Assembly (NCBI GenBank): GCA_004335835.1
Contig: RWJK01001816.1
Coordinates: 1 to 62,138, forward strand
Direction: 5' to 3'
Origin: Scenedesmus sp. ARA3
Taxonomy: Eukaryota > Chlorophyta > Chlorophyceae > Sphaeropleales > Scenedesmaceae
DNA length: 62,138 bases
In this document: positions 1 through 12,737 of the stretch, piece after piece
Position numbering within the stretch: position 1 is the first letter of the stretch
Layout: every line of letters starts with the position of its first letter
Program-made: the position numbers and the translations under genes
The notes under the pieces: generated by a model
The model's database searches: none
Told to the model about the DNA's origin: nothing
The model's input: the letters and a program-made list of their open reading frames with translations, nothing else

Positions 1-1076
1 TCGAGTTTAATGGCATCTTCAAGCATCAGCAGTCGGCGACAGGCATATAGACCAAGTTGTTGGGTCGCGGAAATCATCAAAATCAAGTTCAGTCCGCGAG
101 CTGTGCGCGGTGTCTGCCAAACTGCGCCGGCCACCGCATCTCACACTTTTGCTGCAATGTTCGCAGGAAGAGCCGAGTGTAGCAGTACACAAGTTCATAG
201 GAAGTTGCAGCCTCACAAGTGTGAGATGTGAAAACTTCTGGCACTGAATTTGCACACGTCTCATTTGCTGTTACGTACCAAGGTGTCACGACACTGGTTT
301 GTCATGCATAGGTGATATCTTGCGCTGTACCACCCAATACACCGATGGCAGCACAACACCCAGCAGTTATGCTGCCGTGCCAGCTTGCAACGAGCCCTGC
401 GCTGTAAGGGGCTCAGCCAACAAGCTGAGAAATCCTCGTGCCAATGCCTTGTGATGTACAGAGCTTGGAATAAGGCTGCTCATGACGCTACGTGAGGGCG
501 ATTGCTGCACAATGATTCCGTACCAGGAACTTCATTTTTCGTCCGAACCTGCGTGCTTATAGCTGCGATGCAACCCTGTCAGGCACAGCAATGGCCGTCA
601 TGCAGGTTTTGCCTGTACGGTAGTAACCAAGCTCATTACAACAGATGTGACTTTTGAGACACACAGTAATGCTCCAACTGCTGTCAGCTAAACAATCTTT
701 TCTAAACCGCAATGTGTTCAAAGTGTATGGTCTTCCAACGATGTCTAGACAAACAGATCTCAGTCCGCAGCTGCAGCTGCAAAAGCAAGCAGTGCTGCAA
801 ACTGCAGCCGAATGCCGCACCACCAGCAAGCGCTCGCCACATCCCGCCAATTCATACAAAGCAGCTTGCTATTCAAAAAAAGTGACGATGATGCAGTAAC
901 CAGGCCAACTGCCAGTGCACATACATGGTGCATCACTCGCCGCGCTGCCGCAGTGGTCACGCACAGCATCTTAGAGGTATATTACACTAGGGCCGCCTTA
1001 AGCCAGTTGTACGGGCAAAAGCACCCAGGCTTCTACTCCATATACACAACAGCCTGTCACTGAGTGTAGCATCAAA
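1..1076. other. left edge, no gene supported
   Basis: I see no splice-consistent coding exon or recognisable protein here. The stretch lies downstream of the 3' end of the minus-strand F-box/WD40 gene, so part of it is probably that gene's 3' UTR and flank. Open frames present are short and Cys/Ser rich, as expected for random frames in CTG-rich DNA. Confidence 0.5.
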
Positions 1077-4000
1077 TCACGCCCTCCAGAACTTGTAAAA
1101 AGGCTGAGGCTCTCCAACCTGCACTGCCCCTCCAGCCACCACAGCTGCTGCCGCCTCTGCTGCTGCAGCCGCTGCTGCTGCCCTTGGCTGCCCTGAAACA
1201 CCCACAGCATTGCTGCTGCTGCTGACTCCAGTGCTGCTGCTAGAAATGGCTTCGCTTTCTGTGGAGGCTGCTGTGATGCTGCTGCAGTAAGGCTGCATGT
1301 GATGCGGCCTGGGGTGCCCGCGCCGGAAGTCACGCAGCAGTATGTTGCCTGCAAGTACAGAAAGTGCAAGAGCAACGGCAACACAAAAGAAACAAGCTAT
1401 TGTGGCGGTTGTGATGGGAATGCAAGTGCGTTAGCAGTTTGCCTGCAGGGCAGACTGCAGTACATGAGCAGGACGTACAAGCACTTGTGTCACGTGGCGG
1501 CATCTGTGAAAGCAGTAAACGATGCGCTCACCAAGGGTATCCACTGTGGCCAGCACAGGCCCTGCTGCTGCCACAGCCACAGCCCCAGGCTCAAGCCTGC
1601 CCCAGCTGCTGCTGACGCCGCTGCCAGCACTTTCTGCATGACTGCCAGCCTCGCTGTCATGGTCAGATGCCCCATCACCGCTTGCATTGGAAGGCTCCGA
1701 TGCATCCTCAGGTCCTGGCTCTGACTCTGCTGTGCCTTCTGATCCTGCTGCTTCAACTTGCTTGGCAGCAGCGGCAGCCTGCTGCTGCTGCTGCTGCTGC
1801 TGCAGCTGCATCAGGTGCTGCTGCAGCGGGTGTACTGCTGGCTCCGCTGCGCCTACATCCAGCACATCGAACCACGGCTGCTGCTGCTGCTGCAAGCCCT
1901 CCTCTGCCTGCTGCTGCTGCTGCTGCTGCTGCTGGTGTATGATGCGTATCGCCTCATCGGCATCAGCCTCACCCAGGGCCTGAATCAGCTCCCATGCGTC
2001 ATTGGCTGCCTCGCTGTCTTGCCAGAAGGCACCGCCTGCCCTGCCCAGCACTTGCAGCTGTATGGCTGACGCCCTGCAGCCAGGCCACAGCAGCCGCGAA
2101 TCATCTGATGAACGCTGGCTCTCAGAAGCTTGGAGACCTAAGGTTGGGTGGTGCTGCAAATCAGGTGCATGGCTTGCAAGGTGTTACCGTGGCGGCAGCT
2201 GTACTGCGAAGCAACCAACTTACCTGCAGCAGCATGTAAAACATGTGAAATAAGCTCCCGCAACAGCATGCCAAGTGCGCTGTGATGCAGGAAACCAAGG
2301 AACCCTCTGTCCAACTCACGTTGATGACAGCCGCTGCAGCCTCTGCCATTCAGGGATGATCCAAACAGTCACACTGGCAGCAGAGTGCAGCGCTACTCTG
2401 CTGGTGGCTGCAACCAGGCGCACCCGACTCAGCTGCAGTGCCGTGACCGGCTCGTTGTCTGGCATGTGGGCGCTGAACAACACTCTGCTGCTGCCGCTGC
2501 TGGTGCTGGTGGGCGCAGGGGTGGCTGCTGCTGCTGCAGCTCTCCTTGCACCAACCACAGCATTGCTTGTGCTGGGTTTGCTGGCTCCTGGGCCATTGTT
2601 GCTGCTGCCGCTGCTGTGCTGCTGTGGCAGCATGCGTGCATCCCACACCCGCACGCCCCTGCGCCCGCCACCTGCCAACATGCTGCCATATGCTGCAGCG
2701 CAGTTCAGGCTACCAGACGGCCACTGCAACCTCAAAACCCCAGCTGCCGCAGACTCTCTAGAACCGCCTTTAATTTGCGTATCAAGAAGCATGATCGCAT
2801 GCGAGCCGACAGCAGCAATGCAGCTGCCAAGATCTAGGCCACTTAGCAGCTGATGACAGGGGCTTGTCATCTTCCATGTTATAACACATGACTGGCTGTT
2901 AACATCCCACAGCTTGATCCTGCAGTCCCGGCTACAGCTGAAAAGCCTGCTGCTGCAGCTGCTGCTGCAGCTGCTGTCGGGCGGCAGCAGCAGATCCGTC
3001 ACGCAGTCGCTATGGCCACGGAGGGTGGCTAGCAAGGGATTGCGCCCCTGCTGCTGCTGCTGTTGTAATGAATTGCTGCTGCTGCTGCTGCTGGCGTCAG
3101 GAGTCAGGGACGCAATGCTCCACAGCTTCACCGTTTTATCTGCACTGGCACTAGCCAAGACAGCAGGTGGACAGCCATCACCACTGCTGCTGCTGCTGCT
3201 GTCACGGCAGCCGCCAGCAGGCAGCACCAGCAGCGCCGTCACACTGCCGGTGTGGCCTCGCAGTGTGCGCACAGGGCGCACCATGCCGCTTGTTGTCCTG
3301 AAGCTGCTGCTGCTGCCGCTGCTGAAAGGCGCCCACAGCTTGACTGTCTTGTCTCGCGAGCCGCTGGCATACCTGCAGCAGCAGCAGCAGCAAGTCGAAG
3401 CGTGTGCACGTAACACACATGTGACACGCCGCTGCTGCATGTCCTTACAGCAATTATACAGGCGCATCTGCAGGAAGCCTGCAGCGTGCGACACTTCCTG
3501 TCTTGCTCACTCTCCTATTCCCTCTATTTCTACACCAATCACGCACTCCTGCTGCATCCAAACCCTAGCTTATGAACCTAGTTTATGAACTTACCCAAAG
3601 CTGCTGCCACCGGCAGCTGGCAGCTCCACCAGGGCATCAACAAACACTGTGTGGGCATGCTGTGAGGCCAATGCATCTGAACTGCATCTGAACTGCATCT
3701 GAAGTGCATCTTGACGGTCTGGTGAACTTCACCCACTCACCCAAAGCTGCTGCCACCAGCAGATGGCAGCTCCAGCAAGGCATCAATGCATGCTGTGTGG
3801 CCATGCTGGGGGTCACTGCATCTGAACTGCATCTAACGTGCATCTTGACGGTCTGGTGAACTTCACCCACTCACCCTAAGCTGCTGCCACCAGCAGATGG
3901 CAGCTCCAGCAAGGCATCAATGAATGCTGTGTGGCCATGCTGGGGGTCACTGCACAGCCTTGTGGCAATATCGCTGCAGCGCAGCAACCGCTGCTGCTGG

Positions 4001-4880
4001 CTGCCGCCTTCGTCTGCACCTGCACTACTGCAAGTAGCTGTGTTGGGAGAATCACTGCAGCTGCCGCTGCTGATGCTACTGCTATCCATACGCCACCACA
4101 CAAGGTGCTGGTCCAGCGCTGCTGCGATGCTGGGCGGCTGCCAGGTGGGCTGCACGCTTGCAGGAAAGCGGCGGCTGCTTGCAGGAAACTGGGCGCTTGC
4201 AGGAAAGGGTGCGCTGATCACCAGTTGAGCCACAGATGGTGGCTCTACTGCTTGTGGTCGGCGTATGTCGGCGCTCCAAGGGTCTTTTGTGGACAGCTGT
4301 GCTTGCAGGCAATGTGCAAAGACAGCAGAAATTGCGGAGAGGCTATAACACAACCCGATCAGATGGTGGCAGTACATACTTGCATGGAACCCGGCCCCTC
4401 TCTCAGGCAGCTGATGCATGCTTGCTGTTTGCACAGGTTTGCAAGGCAAGCCATTTTTGCGAGTGGAGGTGATGGCAGCTGTCAGTGCTGCTGTGCATGT
4501 GCTTGGCAAGCAGGTCAGTCATATCAAGTGTTTTCATTCAGGATTTGCTGCAAAGCAGTACAGCTGGGCCAAACTGAGCAAAGGCAGCACATTGCTGTAC
4601 AACAGAGGCAGCAGCAGCAGCGCACCTGGCATGCTGCAAGCACTGACTGCTTGTACAGCCCGGGCCAGTCGTGCACTCCAGATGTGTTCTTGGCAGTTTC
4701 TGACCAGGAACGTTTGAACTTGGAGCTCCAGAGGCTGTGGTTGTGGGCCACCTGCTGGTTCGGGCTCTTGCAGGCAGCAGACACCTGTGCGAGCGCGTTG
4801 CAACCCAGATGACTGCTGATGGCAACCCATGCGTCTGCACTGAGGTCCAGGATGGTGGTGCTGGGCTCGCAGGCTTCCAT
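1077..4880 (-). CDS. F-box/WD40-repeat protein (821 aa, 5 exons)
   Basis: Exons run 4880-4626, 4296-3875, 3372-2320, 2073-1532 and 1270-1077, and all phases close to an 821-residue protein. Residues about 8-55 form an F-box (ILDLSADAWVAISSHL, then LWSSKFKRSW), the part that binds SKP1 in SCF ubiquitin ligases. From about residue 205 there are WD40 repeats with clear GH and WD ends: ASGSRDKTVKLW, LRGHTGSVTALL, SASADKTVKLW, LRGHSDCVTDLLL, CSRDCRIKLWD and GVRVWD, with a weaker last blade ending VTVW. This build suggests a substrate receptor of an SCF ligase; the substrate is unknown. The C-terminal about 240 residues are Gln/Ala/Ser rich and have no domain I recognise. Blades are interrupted by Ser and Gln runs. 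The gene is divergent from the Tubby-like gene at 5435. The acceptor of exon 4 and that of exon 5 were chosen by phase and are the least certain. Confidence 0.85.
3590..3955 (-). repeat. donor echoes of F-box gene exon 2
   Basis: The last about 75 nt of exon 2 with its GTGAGT donor (3869-3953) recur twice downstream in the intron, at about 3741-3815 and 3590-3672. The nearer copy is almost identical; the farther one has more changes. The gap between them holds a repeated 'actgcatctgaactgcatctgaa' type spacer. Neither copy has its own acceptor. Confidence 0.85.
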
Positions 4881-5434
4881 CCAGGCAGTTCATGAACTCC
4901 GGAAGCAATTAGTGGCATGAAGGACATCACACACAACAGCTGACGACCGGCATCACTCGGCATTTGATCAAACACATGCAACGTGATCAAACCACAACAC
5001 AACCTGCCCTCCATGCACTTCCATGGCACAGCTTGCAAGGCATAACCTTCTGTCTTACGGACTCGGGTATTAGCACAATGAATTACAGTGCCTCTGCCCG
5101 TCGCCGACATGAAGACCATATTTAGGAGTATCCTTAACCCTGTGCGCTTTTCGAGGGCTTCTACGCATCAGGTGACAGCCAGCCAACTGCAACCGTTGCT
5201 GGGTGAGCACCCTGCAAACTCCTGCTACACTGCTTCACTGCATAGGAATTCTGCAAACCTGCGACGCTATCAATACAAAGAATCATGGTGCTTGAATGTC
5301 TCCTGAACCCCTGAGTCGCTCGCTGCACTTGCATCTACTGCGCAGCATCTACTGCGCTGCTGCTGTTGCTGGTGCTCCAGGTGAATGTGTTGCAAACACA
5401 TTTAACGTTCCAGCGCATACAGCAGCTTACAGCA
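4881..5434. promoter_or_regulatory. divergent promoter, F-box gene / Tubby-like gene
   Basis: These 554 bp separate two ATG codons pointing away from each other, so they must hold both 5' UTRs and both promoters. I see no convincing TATA box or repeat. The assignment rests on gene layout only. Confidence 0.5.
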
Positions 5435-7927
5435 ATGGCATCAGAGCTGCAGAGGCTGTCTGACCCCAACTACGCCATATCCCTGGCGGTTGGGCCTCCC
5501 TTCCCAGACCTGAAGCCGCAGCAACCTGGCAGTGGCCTGATACTGAGCAACCAGTGCAGCAGCCAGCCACGCAGGTGAGTTCTTCCTTGCTGACACTTCA
5601 CTACACAAAGGAGATATTGCTTTCAATCATCTAGCACCTTCCATGAAGCTATGCCTAATTGGTGCAGTGGACCTCAGGTAGGCAGGCTGCCGCTGTAAGC
5701 AGTGGTTGGGGTGGGCTGTTGCATGTTGTACTGTTGACAAGCACAGGAATACAACAGCGCATCATGAAGCTGTCGCTTACACCAAGTGAAGCAGCTGCAC
5801 TTTGTGTGCGCAGTTAATGCTGAAAACATATGATAGACGGCACCAGCCACTCAGCAGCAGTGCTGAGATCTATGTACACTGGCACATCCCAGCAGCACCC
5901 CACTGCACTCCCACGCGTCAATTGAGATGTTGCAGCCCAACAAGAACCTGTCAACATGCGTGTGCGCCGCATGTATCTTGCACGCCGCAACACACAGATT
6001 TGTCTTCAAGAAGGCGCACCTATCACGAGATGACTTCCGGATCTTCGACGGCAGCAGCGGCCGCCCAGTGGCAGTGTTGCACCACTTTGGCAAGAACCCC
6101 TACGAGAAGCTGGACCCGCTGTCACTCGGCAACTTCAGCGACGCACACCAGCACATGGTGAGTTGGTAGATGTTGCGCTCTGAACATCACATGGACATGT
6201 AAGCAACGCACACCATCATATGGTAAGCAGATGTTGTAGAACATTGCCAGGCGACTGCAGCAATGTGCATCAGCGCGTGGTGAGGTGCAGCAAGCCTGTC
6301 TCAGCTGCTTCAGCAAGGCCGCCCAGTGGCAGTGCTGCACCACTTTGGCAAGAACCCCTACGAGAAGCTGGACCCACTGTCACTTGGCAACTTCAGCGAC
6401 GCACACCAGCACATGGTGAGTTGCTATGAGAGCGCTTCTGCAAAAGTTTGTTCACCAAGAGTGAGGCATGAGCATCTTCTGCGGGTGCTGCTAAGCAGCC
6501 TTACTGTCATCGGCGCAAGGGTTATGCACTGCAGCGTACAGCACATCACCGTGTCGGGCACCAGCCAATGTGTCGACGTTGTGGTTGATGCGCACTGCTG
6601 ACATACCTGCTGTTGCCGGCCGCTGCTCTGCTGCTGCTGCTGCTGCTGCTGCTCCTGTCTGCTGCAGCTTGGGGAGTGGGAGAGTGTGTGCACAGTGACA
6701 GGGTACAACGGCATGCCCAGGTGAGCTGCTGCTGCTTTTGCGGCTCTGTTTGAAAACCTATGCCAGCCTGACAACCGCCAGCACATCAACTCTGCACTGT
6801 TAGTTGCTGCTAATCTGGCTGCTGCTGACGCTGCTGTTGTGCTTCAGCAGGGACAAACTGCATGTAACAGCTGCTGCTGCTGTTGCTACTGCTGCTGCTG
6901 CTGCCAGCCTGAAGATCCGGCCCAAGGGCATCAGCAGGCACGGCAGGCAGAACGTGTACGATGGCAGCGGCCAGCGGCACCTGTTCAACATAGGCAAGGT
7001 GTGTGACAGCTGTGTCGTGGGTGTAAGAGAGGGTGAGGGAGAGAAAGGCATGACATGTTGATCCAGGCACATGCCTGGGATGTCATGGGCTGCTTCAGTC
7101 AGCTGCTGTACAACACTGATGTGGTGCACTCACGGCAGCCATGTTGCCAATAAGAGAGGATAGTTACATGCGGGTCCTGGCACCATCTTAGATGGCATGA
7201 GCCGCAACAGGGTGAGCACATGGTCTGAGACCAGAAACGAGAGTGAACACAATAGAACATTATGCACACTCTTGCACGCCAGATCTCTCATCTTATATCC
7301 AAAGACGTCTTACTGCGGTGCCCAATGGTGCTGCTGCTGGGTGATTGCAGGACAGCAGCTGCGGACGTAAGCACACAGACATGTGGCAGCCTCACTACTA
7401 TTAACATGGAAGAATAGAGGTGGCTGCTGCTGCAACTGCTGCCATTGATACAGGAGAGCAAGCCGAAGGCAATGGCGCTGCGCTCTAATCGTGCAACCCT
7501 ATGTTGTGCTCCCATAAGAACGTTGCCGCTGCTGCTGCTGCCGCTGCTGTTGAGCTTTGCAGGAGAGCAAGCTGAAGGCGATGGCGCTGCGCTCCAACCT
7601 GGCAGTGAGGGGGCCGGGAGACAACAAGGACGTACTGTACAGGTCTGTTGTTCTCAGTATGTTGGGGGGTTTCTGTGCATCCACGGCACACAAGTACATG
7701 AAAGTGGGGGTGCAGGCGCATGCGGTTGGCAAGCGGCATGCAGCAATGCACGCCTCATTCACACACAGTAGTAGGTGTGTTCGCACACACACCAAGCTTA
7801 CACTGCTTGATGGACATTGCTGCAGGGTGCTGCCTGACCTGATGGGGCGCACGCTGTAGCAGGACCTAGTGCGACAACAACTTGAGTGCTTCTGCTGCAC
7901 TCATTGTTGGCTGCTGCTGCTGCTGCC

Positions 7928-7959
<32 letters not shown>

Positions 7960-8245
7960 AGGGTGCTGCCTGACCTGATGGGGCGCACGCTGCAGATCGT
8001 GACCCCCAATGATGAGCTGGTGTGCTTCGTGCAGAAGAGCACCAAGGCGCTCATCCAGGAGGTGAGACAGCCATTGCTGTTGCCCATGCAGTGTTGTGAC
8101 GGGTTTTTTTGCATGTCCCCAACCCAGCAGGACAGTAGATGAGCTGGTGTGCTTTGTGCAGAAGAGCGCCAAGGCCCTCAAACAGTACGTGGGTTAGCTG
8201 AAGCTTATCCCCATGTGGCAGCTGCTCATCATCATCATCATGCCA

Positions 8246-8291
<46 letters not shown>

Positions 8292-9166
8292 CAGCAACAG
8301 CAGCATCATGCTGCTCTATAATATGGTACCATCCATGTTCTGGAAGCTGCTGCAAACCGCACAGGACAGAAGAAGGCTGCAGTGCAATGATGGCATTACT
8401 GCTTTGCCGCTGGAGCACCTGAGGTTCCAAATTTTGAACTGTATGCTGGTCTGTACTCACAATGCTGTGCTGTGCTGTTCTGCACTGTGCTGCACCACGC
8501 CGCAGGCTGCGCTGGGCTCAGGCAGTGAAATGATTATCGACGTGGCACCTGGCGTGGATCGGAGCGCCATGATTGCAGTCATCATGGCAGTGCAGCAGGT
8601 GAGGGGGGCCGCTTGTTACATGCTGCGCACACAATGTGTGTGATGCAGGTTTCATTGCAAATCTCCTTGGTAGCCAACAGGCTTTGAGCAAAACAGGGAC
8701 AGCCAGTTTGCCGTCGTTGTAGCAGTGCAGCAGGTCGCACGGGGCCGTCTACTCACGAGCATGCTAGGTTACGTTGCGTTATGTTACGTTACATCACTAC
8801 TCACGAACATGCACCATGCACCCGGCGCATCACGCAGGGTAATGATGGTTGCGCAGGTGGGTGCGCTCTTCTGTGCGGGCTGCGCTGGCGGTGTTTCTGC
8901 TGGGGCCCCTCACTGCACTTCACACCCCTGTCTGTTCACCCTGAACTTCAAACCATCCATGTTTTCTGTATTTGCAGGTGGGCGCGCACTTCGTGAAGGA
9001 TGCTCTCGGGAACTTTGTGCTGGACCCCCTCATGGACTCAGCAGTGCAGGCAGCGCTGCAGGGCTCAGGCATGGATGGCGTGGCAAACAGTGCGGGCTCA
9101 AACATCGATGGAGCGCTGCAGTTTGTGCGCAAGATGCAGATGATCCAGCAGATGTTTGCGCAGTAA
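5435..9166 (+). CDS. Tubby-like C-terminal fold protein, LURP-one/scramblase type (301 aa, 8 exons)
   Basis: Exons are 5435-5574, 5998-6157, 6668-6720, 6908-6998, 7563-7642, 7962-8061, 8506-8598 and 8978-9166; every phase fits and the stop is TAA. The order of short strands and the motif GVDRSAMIAVIMAVQQ near residue 230 resemble LURP-one-related and phospholipid scramblase proteins, whose 12-stranded barrel ends in a buried hydrophobic helix following a G-V-D motif. Other likely strand segments are FRIFDGSSGRPVAVL, GRQNVYDGSGQRHLFNIGK and MGRTLQIVTPNDELVCFV. Members of this superfamily bind membranes or phosphoinositides, but a function cannot be assigned here. There is no signal peptide. 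The start ATG begins the only frame that joins to exon 2. The family call is inferred from motif memory, whereas the exon structure is read directly. At least six boundaries have partial duplicate copies in the neighbouring intron or 3' flank. Confidence 0.8.
6312..6421 (+). repeat. donor echo of Tubby-like gene exon 2
   Basis: About 100 nt from 6318 to 6417 repeat 6058-6157, the second half of exon 2, at roughly 98 percent identity, and are followed by the same GTGAGTTG donor. An AG lies just before the copy (ttcag at about 6309-6313), so it could in principle be spliced as an extra exon, repeating about 33 residues. Confidence 0.9.
7153..7282 (+). repeat. dispersed repeat, copy 1
   Basis: About 125 bp in an intron match 58444-58574 in the same orientation. 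Shared words include tcctggcaccatcttagatg and catggtctgagaccagaaa, the latter holding a palindrome (tggtctgagacca). There are no coding frames or obvious terminal inverted repeats. It could be a short non-autonomous element or SINE-like unit. Confidence 0.75.
7451..7500 (+). repeat. acceptor echo of Tubby-like gene exon 5
   Basis: The sequence from 7453 (acceptor cag then gagagcaagc) copies the first about 40 nt of exon 5 at 7563 with a few substitutions. It lies about 110 bp upstream of the true exon. Confidence 0.85.
7820..7862 (+). repeat. acceptor echo of Tubby-like gene exon 6
   Basis: The sequence ctgcagggtgctgcctgacc and the next 15 nt repeat the start of exon 6 (7958 onward). The copy ends in TGTAG where the exon reads TGCAG, so reading through it would meet a stop. 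Confidence 0.9.
8130..8196 (+). repeat. donor echo of Tubby-like gene exon 6
   Basis: The end of exon 6 (8007-8061) is repeated with changes at about 8135-8188. The donor-like position reads acgtgggt rather than ggtgaga. Confidence 0.8.
8850..8905 (+). repeat. acceptor echo of Tubby-like gene exon 8
   Basis: From about 8853 the sequence gcgcaggtgggtgcgctctt resembles tgcaggtgggcgcgcacttc at 8972-8991. It is more diverged than the other echoes. A second weak echo, of the exon 7 donor (gcagtgcagcaggt), lies near 8722-8736. Confidence 0.6.
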
Positions 9167-12100
9167 CAAAACACCTGCTGCAGGATTACCCATATTCCGG
9201 ATTAGAGGGAGATGGGGGAGGGGCAGATTGCGCCATAGGGGCAGCGACCTGGACCGTGGCCCAGCTGCGGCGCCATCTAGCCTTCCAACGTCCAAGAAAA
9301 ACAACTAGATTGGCGGTGGTGGCCGATGTGTAGCAGTCAAGTTGTGGCGCCCACGTGGTTTCTGCTGCAGCTTGTGCGCAAACTGCAGGTGATCCAGCTG
9401 CATAGTATGTTCTCCCTGTGATGGTGCACCACGTGCAGGTGTTTGTGATATATCATTGGCTTGAAATATCACTGCTGCTGTCGCGTGCTCCAGCAAAGGT
9501 TTATGCAGCGATCCAGTCGGTTGCTGAGTGTGTGATAATGCGCATGTGATTAGCTTGTGAAGGGAGATGCTGCTGTTGGGTCATGCGGCGTGCTTTGCGC
9601 AGTGGAATGACAGATGCTGGCGCAGTGATGCGCCATATGTTGGCGCAGTGTGTGGCGCTTGCAGCCTTGCGCCGAGCGCCCAAATAGGGGTTGCACCTGC
9701 CTTGATCACTGTGGGATTTGGCGCAGAGATTCAGGGGGCGGTGGTCCACCGTTTCACCACATGCCAGCCGTGCGCTAGTCTCCTCAGGAAGGCTTCACTG
9801 CAGTAGGGGGCGGGGCAGATGCGTTGTTGTTATGGCTTCCATTGTGAAGGGAAAGCCTCAAGTTTCAATTTTTGTGTGGTAACATCACCATGAGGTGCCA
9901 CATGCAGTACCTTGCACGCCAAGTCTCCACATGCCTCTCGCCGCCTATCTCCTCTTGCATTGCGAGACACAACCCCAGGTGTTGAGTTTCAAGCTTTACA
10001 CGAATGAATCTTGCTGTCACTACAGCCAACGTGTCGCCTCGAATTGGTTTAAGACCCTGATGCACCCAGCAGCAGAGGACAACGCAAAGCCCTGCATCCT
10101 AGCTGCACACAGAGCAATGGGATGAATGCATGGCGCTCACCATCCAGAGGATGATGAATTCCAACCTTCAATATAATTAGCCGCCCTTCATTCCAGCGTG
10201 TGTCAGGCCAATGGCGACAAGGATGTGGCTGCGACAGCAACATGCATGATGACAAAAGGAAGCCACAAAATCATGAGACGCAGTTAGAACTCGCGAGGCC
10301 AACACTGGTAGCAAAGCAAACCTTGTGCCAGAGGCTACCGGCACAGTCCCGGCGCGGGGAGCCAAACCTAACTGACAAAATGGGCCTGCCAAGGCATGCA
10401 AACCACATGACGAATGAAATCCAACAAGCCTGAGCACTGCTTGCCGCTCTACCTGAGCAGCTGCCAACCCACACCAATCAGCGCACCAGCAGGCAAGCAT
10501 TCATGCACAACGCTGCAGAGTCTCAAAGCACAGGAGAAGTCCACATGCAGCATGCCACATTGCGGAGATCCCGCCGGTAAACAATTGCATACCGGCAGCA
10601 GAAATATCATCTACCACTGGCTGACATCTGCACTTTTAGCAGGTTAGCAGGCCATCCGTCACCAAGCCACCAACCTCACGCTCCGAGCAATCGATGAGGT
10701 CCCCAGAAGCAATGCTCACAGGCGGTCAGGCAAGCGCTGAACAAAAAGTGGATGCAGGTGTGTTTGCCAAGACCAGGGCTGACAAGAAAAGACACCAGCA
10801 CAAGAGGGGCAAGAGTCACGGCCTGCTAACACTGTCAGATGACACTTGCGCAGATGACATTTGCGCAGAACAAGCAACAGCAGGGCTGCTCCATTGTGCA
10901 CCACGGGAAGTAGAGTGTTTAAGCCCCATCCCACACCACTCCTGCCTCATGCTGCCTTTCACGGCACCTGACAGTAGCACAGCACAGACATAACACGGCC
11001 AGAGGGGCGAGGCACGCACATGACGGTTTGGCTCCCCACATGGATTACCACGTACCAACACGAGCCCTGGCTTAGCAGGAGTAAGCAGGCGCTGACCTAG
11101 CATGCACACCCGCTATCGAGTGCACTGCTGCTGCTGCTGCATGCTGCCTGACCAATACAAAGCCGATCTCATGCAGCGCTGCTGGCTGCATGCCGCGATG
11201 CAACAAACTGCAGGTTGACTGCTGCATCAAGGCAGCCAGTCAACTGCAGCTCATGCACGCCACAAGCTACCAGGTGCACCACATTCAGAACCCATGAACA
11301 CAAATATCGAAACACGGTGCAGCAAACACACACAGCCGCAGCACTGGATGTAGGCCATGTAGACTTGAAGACCCTGCCACTACTGCCTGCAGCTGGCTGC
11401 CGCTGCACATGACTAACAACACACTGAAAACACTATCAGTGGCCTTGCACCACGCACTACTACAAAAGGGGCGGGTCCAAGCTGTCGGGTTGCAGCACAG
11501 CTTGCATGGCACGACAGGCCAATCAATCCCAAAGCAACAGAAGCAGAAAACTGGGCTGCCTAGTCAATGTGTCGAGGACAGCAGGCAACCACACGGCTGC
11601 GGCTGCTGGCCAGTCAAGGAGCGGGGAATAGCCGCCGCAGTTTTGAGGTCAATATGCAGACAACATGTTACAGGAAGCAAGTCGAGACGTATGAGTAGAG
11701 CAAAGAGCGACGCATGCAAGCAAGCCGCATGTCCTAAACCTGGATTGGGGTCTATGCACACACATCACACACACCACCACACACAAAGCTCCGAGCAAGG
11801 CTCCGATGCAAGCAGCCAGCACCAGCTGCTGCTTGTACACACACAAACACTCACGCCAACCCCCGCACATGCAACCTCGCTTTCGGCTGAGCAAACAGCA
11901 GCATAGCAGCTTGAGGACACCGCTCACTACTCAGGCCCAAGCCCCAGTATCCTGTCACCTTGCAACGCTGCGCGCCAGCCTACATGATAGTGACGCCCCA
12001 TCCACCCACCCCCGACCCCCCCACACACAGTCTTTCACAGTGCTCTAGCAAGTGCTGGGTGCTGCAGGGGGCCTGCGTTGCTGTTGCCAAAACAGCTGCA

Positions 12101-12737
12101 GTAGGCCATTGGCTTAACCTGCAACAGCAGGCAGCACACCAGGCGCCACAAACACAAGCCACAGCAGCCACCAAAGCACGCTGCAGCAGGCAGGGCTGGC
12201 TACACTCACAGCCCCCTGCCCCATAACGCCGGCAAAACACATGCAAACACATGCATAGCACATGCACGCCACAGGCTCAATGAGCTCCTGCCATGCAAAC
12301 CGTAACAGCCACAGCAGCAGCTGCCGTGCTTGCATGAGCGGCAGCGCACCTGCTGCTGCTGTGCTGCATAAATAGTGAAGCATAAATAGCATAGTATATA
12401 CCCCGCCTAGTTCCAAAGGTAAAAGTTTCGACTGTACAAGACACAGTGCCGCCGCGCATCTCTTCAGCAGCATGCGGCAGCGCAGCAACATAAGCCACCA
12501 GGCGCGGCACCAACCCAGCAGCCACAGGTGCAGCACAGCCAGCAGCACACACAGCCGCAGCATGCAGGAGCCGGCACACCAAATCAATCAATAGCCCGCG
12601 CACAAGCACCAGCACCAGCGCCGGCTGCTGCGGCTGCCAGCCTGCACCCGACATGACATCCAACTGCACATGCGCCCACACACGCCAACCATGTGCAACC
12701 AGGGGACATGTGCCTCCAAAGCCTACCAGCTGGCAGC
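9167..12737. other. 3.6 kb convergent intergenic region, no gene supported
   Basis: It lies between the 3' ends of the Tubby-like gene and the S40-like gene. I found no pair of splice-compatible exons and no recognisable domain. A long minus frame through about 12277-13230 is out of frame with the real S40-like exon and was not accepted. An AT-rich stretch at about 12367-12405 (cataaatag, tatatac) looks like a promoter element, but no gene could be tied to it. Confidence 0.5.
9365..9410 (+). repeat. echo of the last coding exon in the 3' flank of the Tubby-like gene
   Basis: The sequence cagcttgtgcgcaaactgca plus about 20 nt resembles cagtttgtgcgcaagatgca at 9118-9137, the end of the last exon. 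It lies about 200 bp after the stop, so this duplication is linked to the end of the gene and not to a splice site. Confidence 0.7.
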
